NCBI GenBank assembly: GCA_963691815.1
Contig: OY829662.1
Coordinates: 27,580,232-27,644,231, forward strand
Length of the DNA: 64,000 bases
Direction of reading: 5' to 3'
DNA from: Echiichthys vipera
Taxonomy: Eukaryota > Chordata > Actinopteri > Perciformes > Trachinidae
Shown here: in pieces, positions 1 through 10,103 of the stretch
Numbering within the stretch: position 1 is the first letter of the stretch
Layout of the letters: each line of letters starts with the position of its first letter
The notes under the pieces: model-generated
Databases searched by the model: none
Told to the model about the DNA's origin: nothing
What the model saw: the letters and a program-made list of their open reading frames with translations, nothing else
Position numbers and translations under genes: made by a program

Positions 1-1765
1 GTGCAAGCAGCTCTGTCAGGCTGTACTGAGGAACAGCGGTGCTTTGAGCTACATGCTAACATCAGTACGCGTAAAATGATAATGCTAACATTCATGTATG
101 TTAAGCAAATGTAATGTTAGAGCTAATGTTAGTCTTAGTTCTGCTATTAACATTAAGGCCCAATCCCATTTCTCCTTCGTACCCCTCGTCAGAAAATGAA
201 AACCTCTTCAATGCCTGGGAGTGCTGGAGGACCAGTTGATGGTAAGTAGTATAGAGTGCAAAATAGTCTAGTTTGCCTAGCTACACAACATGCTAACTTC
301 CAGTCTTCCTGTATACTGTATATCACAGTGAAGTGTGTACCTGCTGGTCAGTCAGTGGATGCAGCGACGCCACAGTAACGTTGAGCAGTGGCAGAACCCT
401 CTGGAAAGATGAATGAGTGGGAAACCTCATATTGAGCTGCAGCAGGTAGACTTCTGCTAGACTCACAGGGACCACCTACAGACACAAACATACATACATA
501 CTTACATACCATACCCTGGAAAGAGGATCTGAGTTTTACCAGAGTATCAGAGTTACTGCCATCACCCACAGGGAATATTTAGAGTGCCTCACAAAGGATA
601 CTGAGCTCGAGGATCGTCTCATACAGTGCGTTTACATGCAGTTTAAAAACACAATTTTCTTCGGATTAAGGCAATACCCCGGTATCTCAAATGCCACGTA
701 AACACCATACACCAGGTAAAATCAGATAGTCCTTCCCCGGTTAAAGGACCTAGATAACTCCTTCAGCAATCCGAGTATTCTTGACCTTGTGCGGTACAAG
801 GCGCATGATCTGCTGGGACGGCACACAGTCAGTCAGTGTTCATAGCGGGGTCACATCTGTCTTGTATGTATGTCTGTTTTTGGCCTGTTTGTATAGTGTC
901 TAATCCAAAAATTGTGAAGTCTCGTCTCCGTGTCAAGTCACATTGTTTGTCTGTGCAATGTTTACAATGCCGGACCTACGAAAAATACTTGCCATCACAT
1001 TTGTTATTCTATGAATAACCAACAACAACCCGGCGTTGGCGCTACTAGCCAGCGACCAGCGATCACTCACCCACAGCCGGGCGGATCTCCTACATCCCTG
1101 GGCCTACGCCGACTGCAACCAAATACCACCAGTTGCACACCCACCGGAGATCAAACCAAGATGTAGAGGCAGACGAAGCGTCCCTTCAGGCCTGCTCTTC
1201 CCTTCATCATACTATCTGTTACGGCCTCCAAACAATTGAATAAATTGACTAGTGGCTCAAACTGGAGACCGAAACATAAAAGAAGGACACCAAAGAAGAT
1301 AGAACTTTTAAGTTTTTTTTTATTAAACAACTTATCCCAACAGGAAACAAACATTCCTGAAGGAAAACTAGCAAAATACAAATGAGGATCTTACCAAAAA
1401 AGAAATCAGCAAACCCAAAAACGGACTTGGAGATGCTGGCCAAACTCAGCAAAAATGGAGGGGGGACCAGGCCACCCCTTATAGGGACGTCGGAGCTTTA
1501 TATATATATTATAAACTAAAAACCAAATGAAGAAAGAGGCCGCCGGCCATCTCCAGGCCAAAAATAAAACAACTACTAAATCAAAGATTTTAACAAATCA
1601 TAATGTGGGACCAAAGGTGCTGGTGGGTCTGTCCCTCTCGAGGAAATGGTCTTGCTGGCTTTATATAGCAGGTTGGCAATCAGGGAGTTGATCGGCTGCA
1701 GGTGTGTCAGCCTGATTGCCAGCCTGCTGAGAAAAGGGAAAAACCGGTTTAGGCACATAGAGGAG
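1..1765. other. Non-coding intron/flank sequence; nothing recognised
   Basis: No exon or transposon protein is recognisable. The reading frames present are short and overlap on both strands. From about 1285 to 1765 the sequence is a T-rich stretch, a (TA) run at 1499-1510 and a segment that may be the edge of an unidentified repeat. There is nothing I can name. Confidence 0.5.
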
Positions 1766-1772
1766 ATCTTTC

Positions 1773-2264
1773 ATGGCCACACGCAACACTATCAAATATC
1801 AGCTCTCTGAAGAACAAGACCTGCTGCACGCCAAGTGCTTGGTGGAGAGAGCCTACAAGGACGCCTGCATCATCGCCCTCACCAAACCCTTGATTGACGA
1901 TGAAGTTCCAGAGACTGAGGTCAATCTTAATCCCTTTTCCATCATAAGAGCTGACAGGACCCGTCAGTCCGGTAAGAGAGGTGGTGGGATCTGCATCTCA
2001 ATTAACAGCAGATGGTGTGATAACATCAAGATCCACAAAAGGATCTGCACACCAGACATGGAGGTGCTGACGGTGACCCTGAGTCCCTTTTATCTCCCGA
2101 GGGATTTCCACATGTTGATTATCAGCTGCGTTTACATCCTACCCAGTGCTAACGCTAAGGCAGCAGCGGGGCTAGTAGCCGAGAACACCAACATCATGGT
2201 AGATGCTTACCTTCGTGTCTGCAAATCCGGTCAAGACCGTATCATGTTATTCACCACTTTTTGA
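1773..2264 (+). pseudogene. L2/CR1-type LINE, endonuclease fragment
   Basis: A 163-codon frame resembles the apurinic endonuclease of fish non-LTR retrotransposons. Landmarks are DACIIALTKPLI (family ALTETWL), SGKRGGGICISINSRWC, and LSPFYLPRDFHMLIISCVYI. The similarity stops near 2250, where sequence like the 3' UTR of an L1 element begins. The LINE section at 4227-5830 could be the downstream half of the same copy, split by the intervening L1 sequence, since together they cover endonuclease then reverse transcriptase in order. The element's function was retrotransposition; this copy is broken. Confidence 0.75.
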
Positions 2265-2269
2265 GGTTG

Positions 2270-2460
2270 GCCATGGTTAGGGTTAGGTTCGGTTTCTTGA
2301 TTGGTTATTGTGACCGTGTCTGACATGGGTTGTTTGGAGGGATGGCGGGCTTCACGTTGTTTTTTTTTGTGTTTTTTTCTCTGTTCTTCGTCATTTAAAG
2401 CAGACACACTGTACGGCTGTAATGTTTTTTTCTTGTGTACTTTTTCTTGTGTATGTAAAA
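2270..2460 (+). mobile_element. L1-type LINE 3' UTR fragment
   Basis: The stretch around 2303-2460 shares phrases with 58740-58880, for example TGTCTGACATGGGTTGTT and a T-rich tract ending in TTTTTCTT. At 58.7-58.9 kb this sequence is the end of a plus-strand L1-type element, just before a poly(A) tail. Here it lies in plus orientation directly against minus-strand L1 coding sequence, so the copy is rearranged. There is no poly(A) tail at this locus. Confidence 0.6.
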
Positions 2461-4060
2461 CTTTCTTATACATGAATAGTCAATCCTTGAATGGGCTGTG
2501 TGTCTTGCAGAATAAAAGTTATATACTGGAGTTGATCCATTCAGCCATAGTTCGCCATACATCAATAAGTCCCAAGTCTTTAAGTACTTTGTTTATGCGT
2601 TTTTCAATCAAATTCCTTTTTCTTGTTCTATTGCTTGTATCTAAAGAGGGGTTCAGAAGTATAATTAAATCTCCTGCAGGAAATAAGAGTCCCATACGTT
2701 TGTGATGTAATGAATTCAAATATTCTTCTGAAAAAGGTTATATTGCTCCCAGGGGGAGCATAGACATTAAACAATGTTACTTCTTTCTGGTCTATTTTTC
2801 CTTTTACCAAAACGAATCTACCTTCTATATTATTAATTTGAGATATTAATTTAAATTTGACAGCATTAGAAATCAATATAGCTACTCCCCTTCTTTTTCC
2901 TTTCTTATATGATGAAAAGAAGGTATTTCTAAAGCCCATCTTTTTAAGTTTTTCATGTTAAGCATCTAAAAGGTTAACAGAAGTTTCATCAGAAAAACCG
3001 TCATATCGCTTTAGACAGAGAGGGAGCTGGCCACAAGATGGGGCCCTCAGTAGTGGAGAAAAAGAGTTTGGTGGCTCTTTCGTAAGCCCATGGGCATCAG
3101 CCTATATTTTAACTAAACATCATTATAATAGGACAATGGGGAAATTATGATTACATGTCTCTTTCATCCCTTGCTGTTGCTCCAGATTTCGTTCTGCGGT
3201 ACTCCTTCAGCTTCTCCTGAATCTGCTCTTTTCCTCCCCCGGGTCGGGCCTCCGTTGTCTCCCAGGGTAGACGCCAAGCCAGAGTCTCCTTCGAGATGTC
3301 TTGGCGCTTGATCCTGCCTGGGATCTTGCCCACTGTGTATCCTCTCCTCCGCAGGTCTTCTGCTGCTTGTGCAGTGTTGTTGTAGGGCTCATTTCGAAGA
3401 AGACTCGCAATCTTGTTAGTAGGGTCTGTAAAACTATATTCCTTCCTTTTGTTTTCGGCACCTCCATTGCATAATCATGATAAAAGACACCTGTTTGTTT
3501 TGGAAACAGAGCTCTTTTTTCTAGGCAGCGTGAATTATCTTTTCTTTAACAGAGAACTGGAAGTAGCAAACCACCATTGAGCGTAGCGGGGCACTCAGTG
3601 GTGGATTGGGTGCCATGGCGCGCTCAAACCCCAGTCCACGGCCGAGTTCGTTCCCCAGCTCTGTCCCGATGAATTTTTCAATAAAAGTCACTGCTGACAT
3701 GCCCTCTGTGTCCTAGGGGATGCCATAAATCCTGATATTATTGCACCTTAAGAGCCTTTCCAGATCGGTCACATTTTCCTGTAGCCGGCTGTTAAGTGAG
3801 CAGCTGGATGAGAGTATCTTTGACTCCGATGCCCCATCTTTCCATGACGAGCATGTTCTCCTCCATCTGGCAGACGCGCTTCACTGCCCCTTCAATTTGG
3901 CCTGTCCCATCTTGTATTTTCCGGTTAACTTCTAATACAAATTTTTCAATTAGTTTTTTAATATCTTCCCTAAAGCATGTACGAAAGTCAGAGGTCCTTT
4001 TTCAATTCAGCCTAGAGCGCTGCCATTCCCGCAGTCATAACTTCACTCATCGCTATACGG
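2455..4060 (-). pseudogene. L1-type LINE, ORF1 remnants and ORF2 endonuclease
   Basis: Read on the minus strand. Between about 3760 and 3210 there are ORF1 pieces (LLRCNNIRIYGIPED, a typical RRM-like start; later KTKGRNIVLQTLL). Between 2940 and 2455 is the L1 endonuclease: GVAILISNAVKFKL, GRFVLVKG, VTLFNVYAPPGS, then a GD.N-like site read as AGDLIILLNPSLDTSN, then NKVLKDLGLIDVWR. Frameshifts and stops separate the pieces and the reverse transcriptase is absent. The element is a dead copy of the L1/Tx1 group. Confidence 0.75.
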
Positions 4061-4226
4061 ATTGAATCCAAAGTTTCATTCTCACTGCAGCCTCCATCTC
4101 GGGTTCTCTTTCAAAGTTACTGCATCATAGCTCATATCCTCCTTTCTTGCCTTTATCCTCATTTATCTTGAAGCAAATCAAGATGTTATTTGTTTGTTTG
4201 TGTGTATTATTAATTAGTAAAGATAA

Positions 4227-5830
4227 TTGAATTCAAGGCTGATGCCCGGAGCTCAGTTACTATGCTGCCATGCCATGTGGCGCGTGTCCCGAAAGCTTCT
4301 GGGTGATTTCATCAACTGTAGACTCAGCAATGTCATGCCTTCTTTCCACCAATACATGGACGTGCTCACAAGGAGGGAAAACATCCTAGACTTGTGCTAC
4401 GGCAATATACTCAACGCCTTCGGTGCACGCTCTCACCCGCCACTCTGTTCATCTGATCACGTCATCCACCTTCTTCCAGAGTACAAACCGGAACTGGAAC
4501 GCATCAAACCAAGAACATACAGCGCCACCCAATGGTCCGAGGATGCCATGGCACAATTACAGGGCTCTCTTGCCTGCACAGACTGGGACATTTTCCAGGG
4601 CAGTCTGGATGAAAAAGTGACACAAATTACAGACTACATCAATTTCTGCATTCACAACACCATCCCTGTGAAAACGGTCACAAAATATCGATATTCCAAA
4701 CCCTGGATCACCCCCTACATCAAACACTCCATAAAGGAAAAACAGATTGCATTCAAGCAAAAGGACTGGGCCACACTCAAGGTGCTCAACAGGCACAGGA
4801 AAAATTACATTATTCTAGCCAAATTGCAGCACAGAGACAGACTAGAGCAAGAGTGCAACATGAACACAAAGCAAGCCTTCCAGAGAGTAAAACTATTGAC
4901 AGGACAACATACCAGGCAGCACAATCTCACAAATACAGACCCATTCCCTGAACAGTGTCTTTAACAGGTTTGACACCCAGGATTACAGCATCTCCTGAGA
5001 GGAATCTACTCAAAGCGCTCCCCCTGGAAGAATCCCAGTAGCCACCCTTCACTCAGGGGGATGTACAGAAGCTGATGGCCAGGTGCAAAATTGGCAAGGC
5101 ACCGGGGCTGAAGCTCTGTGCCATAGAGCTCTCCCCAGTCTTCCACACCATTTTCTGGGAATCCTACAGAACAGCTAGAGTTCCTACCCTCTGGAAATCC
5201 TCAACCATTGCACAGATACCCAAAAAAACCCTGCCCGTCAGAGCCCAACCACTTCCGTTCAGTTGCACTGCATCTCAATCATGAAGTGTATGGAAAAGAT
5301 CATGCTTCACCTCATCCTGCCAACCGTCAGACCACAACTGGACCCTCACCAATTTGCATACAGGCTGAAACTGGGGACAGAGGATGCAGTTGCATGTCTT
5401 CTCCACTCCCTACTTTACCATCTCCACTCCACATTCACTGGATATACAACTTCCTCAGCAACAGACCACAGACATTGAGAGTAGGCACAGCTACATCATC
5501 AGCCCTCATCACCAACACCGGAGCCCCCCAAGGCTGTTTTCTCAGTCCATTTCTGTACACTCTCTACACAAATGACTGCAGCAGCCCATCTCCCATCACC
5601 ACATACTACAAATATGCAGACGACACAACCATAGTAGGTCTTCTTAGTGATAACAATTTTATCACAGCATGCCAACAGTGGTGCACAGACAACTACCTCC
5701 AGTTAAACATCCCAAAACAAAGGAAATTATCATACACATATCCAATACACCCTCTACACTGAGTCACACATCCATCAAAGGACAACCACTTGAACAGGTC
5801 AGTAATTTCAAATACCTATGACTCAGTAGA
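4227..5830 (+). pseudogene. L2/CR1-type LINE, linker and reverse transcriptase remnant
   Basis: The 245-codon frame at 4227-4964 covers the end of the endonuclease and the linker (FINCRLSNVMPSFHQYMDVL, ILDLCYGNI, SDHVIHLLPEY, SKPWITPYIK). After frameshifts, RT motifs follow: KAPGLKLC, LDPHQFAYRLK, NTGAPQGCFLSPFLYTLYTN and the active-site box YKYADDTT near 5610. The catalytic Asp pair is kept, but several frameshifts and a gap between FAYR and the GAPQG motif make the copy inactive. The family is one of the common fish non-LTR groups; I cannot separate L2 from CR1/Rex1 without a tree. Confidence 0.8.
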
Positions 5831-6138
5831 CAACAAACTCAGCTTTAACTACTACGGATGAACTACTAGACTGTCGAATGCCAGCGGTAGCTGCAACATA
5901 GGCTCTCAGGGCCCTTAATGGGCACAACATTTCTGGCCTGTCTCAACCCTTGCCTGGAAGGGGGTCAAGCTGTACGAGCCATAAAGATTGATTAAGGTGT
6001 GAATGCGATAGCATTTTTGGCCTGTTACTGCTCCGGTCTTTGAGTTCGCTTTTTAAAAAATGTTTTACTTTTATTCTCTTCTCTTCTATTTTTTCACCCT
6101 AACTTCTGTGAAGTTCTGCCCTCTACAATGAGGTTTAC
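5831..6138. other. Spacer between two LINE copies
   Basis: No coding similarity seen. It may contain the 3' end of the preceding LINE and the 5' UTR of the next one (GC-poor, T-rich near 6050-6100). Confidence 0.4.
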
Positions 6139-8443
6139 TTGCTAGTTTTCGTGCTGTTTTTTATCAATACCACTTCCGCCGGGACACACTGTCTTTGTTT
6201 ACTCCGGAAAACAGGTTCCACCCGAAACTCTGGAGAAAAACACACCGGGTACGCAGAGGTGGGAAGCATGAGAAGGGGCTTTAGAGGAGGGTTGAGACGG
6301 GACGGGCTTATGGAGAGGAGAAGATTTAAGCCGTGTCTCCCCTCTGTTTTTATGGGAAATGTATGGTCTCTCTACAACAAAATGGATGAACTGACGGCGC
6401 TAACACTGAGCCCCCCGGAGTACCGTGAGTGCAGTCTGATGAGACATGGCTGCAGGGGGATATTACGGACCAGGACGTCTCCTTGAATGGCTTCCACACC
6501 ACTCAGGCTGATCTGGACTGCACCGAGAGGGGTAAGCCGAAAGGAGGGGGGCTTTCTATTCTAGTAAACACTTCTAAAGAACAGCTCTGTAGCCCGGATG
6601 TTGAACTGCTGGCCATTGGACTCCATACCATCTGCCTAGAGAGATACCACATGTCATCTCCGTTGTTCTGTACTTACCTCCCTCTGCAATCCTGACATGC
6701 CTGCAGCATGATACACACCACCATCCCCAGACTCCAGACTCAACACTCCAGTGCCCTCATCATCATGTCGGGAGACTTTAACCACGTCACCTTGGATAAA
6801 GTTCTGCCGACCTTCCAACAGTACGTGAGCTGTCCTACCAGTGAGGAGAGGACTCTGGACCTGATGTATGCTAACATTAAATCTCTTCTCTCCCCTCTCT
6901 GGGCAGGTCAGATCATAACCGGGCACCTCAAACCCTGCTATGTTCCTCTGGTGAAGAGGAAGCCTACAACAAAAAGGACTGTGAGAAGAAGGTCTGAGGA
7001 GGCTTATGAGACACTGCAGGGCTGCTTTGAAGTGACTGACTGACCTGCACTTTGTGAGCCGCACACAGCCCTGACGTCCTGAATCATGAAGACCATGGAG
7101 AGACTCGTCCTGGAGCAGCTAAGGCCTACGTTCAGGCCCTTCACTCATCCACTACAGTTCGCCTACTCTGCATGGGAGTTGAGGACTTCATCATTTACCT
7201 GCTGAACAGAGTCTACAGTCATCTGGACAAGCCTGCAAGCACTGTGAGAGTCATGTTCTTTGACTTCTCCAGTGCATTCAACACCATCTGTCCGGCTCTA
7301 CTGTGTGAGAAAATGGTTGCGATTCAGGTGGAGGCCCCAATCGTGTCCTGGATTGTGGATTACCTAATGGGCAGACCACAGTATGTACGCCTACAGAACT
7401 GTGTGTCTGACAGGGTGGTCAGCAACACTGGGGCCCCACAGGGGACTGTCCTCTCTCCCTTTCTCTTCAAAATCTTCACCTTAGACTTCAACTACTGCAC
7501 TAGTCCTAGTCCTGCCACCTTTAGAAGTTTTCTGATGACTCAGCAATAGTTGGCTGCATAGGAAAGGGGGATTAAAGTTAATACAGGACTGTTGTGGGCA
7601 ACTTTGTCATTTAGAGTGAGCTGAATCATCTGCAGCTCAACATGACTAAAACAAAGGGCCTCGTAGTGGATCTAAGGATGGTGACAACACCTGTGACCCC
7701 ATGTCTACATCCAGGGGTCCCTGTGGACACTGTAGAGGAGTATAAGTACCTGGGGATGTACTTCAATAATAAGTTGAACTGGACTAGAAATGCTGAGGCT
7801 GTCTACAAAAAAGGGCCAAAGTCAACTCTTCTTCCTGAGAAGGCTGAGGTTCTTTAACATCTGCCAGATGATGCTGAGGATGTTTTATGAGTCTGTTGTG
7901 GCCAGTGCGATCGTCTTCACTGTCACATGCTGGGGCAGTGGGCTGAAGGTCGCAGACACCAACAGACTGAACAAACTGAAAAGGCGGGTCGGTGATGTCG
8001 TGGGGGAGGAGCTGGACACCCTGACAACCGTGGCAGAGAGGAGGATGCTGTCCAGGCTCCGGTCTATCTTGGACAATGTCTCCCACCCTCTCTATGACAC
8101 ACTGGCCCAGCAGAGGAGCACTTTCAGCAGTAGACTCCTCGCACCCAGGTGCACCACAGTGCGCCAAAGGAAATCATTCCTGCCTGTGGTCATTGAATTA
8201 TACAATGCATCCCTTGAAGAGTCTGTCACCTCCTCTCTGTGACATAAACTCAACTATAGACAATCTTTTCTATTGCACATTAGTCTGGTATTTTTGATCT
8301 TGTATATATTTCTTAAAAAGGTTTTTTATAACATATGTTTTAGGCTGTATAATTTGTTGTGTGTATATCTGGAGTTTCATAGAAAATAAATAATTTCCCC
8401 ATGGGATCATTAAGGTATTTCTGATTCTGATTCTGATTCTGAC
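6139..8443 (+). mobile_element. L2/CR1-type LINE, near full ORF2 but decayed, with 3' (TTCTGA)n tail
   Basis: The element reads LPSVFMGNVWSLYNKMDELT (start of the endonuclease ORF, about 6340), GGGLSILVN (6550), SGDFNHVTLDKVLPTF (6770), RTLDLMYANIK (6855), MFFDFSSAFNTI (7255), NTGAPQGTVLSPFLF (7425), FSDDSAIVG across a frameshift (7530), EEYKYLGMYFNNKLNW (7735) and the C-terminus KSFLPVVIELYNAS (8170). The 3' UTR ends in ATTAAGGTA followed by a TTCTGA repeat at about 8418-8442. The linker between the endonuclease and RT is deleted near 7040-7085. Frameshifts break the ORF, so the copy is non-autonomous today. Confidence 0.88.
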
Positions 8444-8444
8444 A

Positions 8445-9250
8445 TGAGGCACTGACACGCTTTGCTGAGGTAGTGGCCAGTAGGAAGGCAGCCTTACCTT
8501 ACCCACTTCACCTCTGCCAGTGCCAAAGGCTCAAAGGGAGGCTGGCACCGGGGCAGGTCCCAAGACCTTGGGCTTCTTGGGGGATAAAACATCTGAGCCC
8601 CCCTCAGGAAGAGGGACACCAGAGTGTGAATCCCTACAGTGCCATTGATATTGCTGTCACATACACCTCCAGGATGGTAGCCACAGAGCAATGTAATGGG
8701 CCCCCTGTACTCCAATGGCAAAATTGTTTCCACCTGTTGTCTTACTACAGGCAGGTGCTCTGGAAGTTCATATTGGTCTACTGGACAGGGTCCATGCAGC
8801 TGTTCAGTAGCAGCTCGAACCCTCCAGCAACCAAAACAAAAGTTGGAGGTGCTGAGGATTGGGATGCCATATCTGACCTACCAGCTAGATACATTGGCCA
8901 GGTTAGGGTTACTTTTCTATTTCGGATCTGAGGGGACTCAACAGGTACCTGAAAGTGTCACCACATACTTTCCACATACTCACTACAGCAGACGTTCTGC
9001 GAACTGTCACTCAGGGAAAATGGTTGGTGTCCATAGACTTGAAGGACGCGTACTTTCACACAGCACAGGCTGTTTCTGCATTTTGCCTATCGATACAGCC
9101 ACTGGCAGTTCAGGGTGCTCCCACTTGGGCGCTCCCTCAAAGGTAGCAGCCCTTGCACCTCTGCAGTCTCAGGACATGAAGACCCTGCCATACCTGGACA
9201 ACTGGCTGGTCTGCACACCATTCCGCGGCCAGGTGGTCCATGACACATCT
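8445..9250. mobile_element. DIRS-type retrotransposon fragment, rearranged (recombinase side minus, RT side plus)
   Basis: From about 8455 to 8880 the plus strand parallels 26998-27430 (shared phrases such as GCTGAGGTAGTGGCCAGTAGGAAGG-like), which is the tyrosine-recombinase region of the DIRS copy on the minus strand. From about 8940 to 9250 the plus strand instead encodes DIRS reverse transcriptase: TTADVLRTVTQGKWLVSIDL, KDAYFH and LPYLDNWLVC. The two halves are therefore in opposite orientation, with a junction near 8880-8940. Stops and frameshifts are present. Confidence 0.75.
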
Positions 9251-9902
9251 TGTCATGCTCGGGCCCTAAATATAACCTTTTTAACCTTTAACACAACATT
9301 TAGCCGGCTCAAAATTGATGAAACACATCAACAACACAGATAAACATCAGCCACTGCAATCAGTGAATATCATCGTATTTGCCTGTTATTTTCATTGGCC
9401 AATTGGGATCAACAAGGCAAATATCTGCCGATACTAATAATGGCTGATAAATCCGTGCAAAATCTACTTTCAATGTTTTCAATACAAGCTGACAAATTAA
9501 CTGCCAACAGGGTTTAATCTTCAAACAAACATTTCAATGTACAGTATTTCTACTGATTTTAGCTCTTAGAATTCAAATGACATTAACTCCTTTAATACCT
9601 ACACTTCAACTGACACCTTAGACCCTTCAATCGCCGCTTAAACTGCTGTAAATGTTTAAAATGTGACTCCTAGACACATGCAAAAAAAGTTTAAAGAATT
9701 TTAAAACAATTACCCATATACATTGAGTAAGCTTTTTCAGATGACTTAACTATTAAAACTATAAAACTAGTTTATTAATAATGAAATGAAAAACAAAGTA
9801 ACTAACATAAGCAAAAACAATTCAAAAGTAGGTCATTATCTAACTTCGTTGTCCTCAAATCCTTTACCTCCACCTGTTCTTTATTCCCCAGCTTTTGCTC
9901 AC
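9251..9902. other. AT-rich intron next to the last tanc2 exon
   Basis: This is the intron after the exon at 9903-10103. About 9395-9470 carries phrases like CCGATACTAATAATGGCTGA, a scrap of the hAT family also seen at 42141-43173. The rest is AT-rich with no recognised element. Confidence 0.5.
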
Positions 9903-10103
9903 CTTGAAGCTGGAGCTCTTTAGGACAAGGTATCCTCCCTCTATCAGGTCCAGGGTCAGTTTCAGGTAGAGGTAGGAGCCCCTGCTCAGGCTCTTCAGGT
10001 GGCTGATCAGCTTAACCAGTGCCATGTTGTCAAGGCGTCCATTGCTCAGTGACACGTTCCTCTGGATTTTTGTACTGCTCTGGATACGCTGCATCAAGTA
10101 ACC
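9903..10103 (-). CDS. tanc2: tanc2 exon, GSYLYLKLTLDLIEGGYLVL; last exon in the window
   Basis: The exon is 201 nt long, phase 0 at both ends, with acceptor ctttttttcttcag and donor gtgagcaaaag. It encodes GYLMQRIQSSTKIQRNVSLS, LVKLISHLKSLSRGSYLYLK and LTLDLIEGGYLVLKSSSFK, typical of the winged-helix side of the NTPase module. A TANC2 exon starting near VPVSLSE should follow. I found no match for it between 1 and 9902 on the minus strand, so the gene continues beyond the left edge. Confidence 0.94.
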
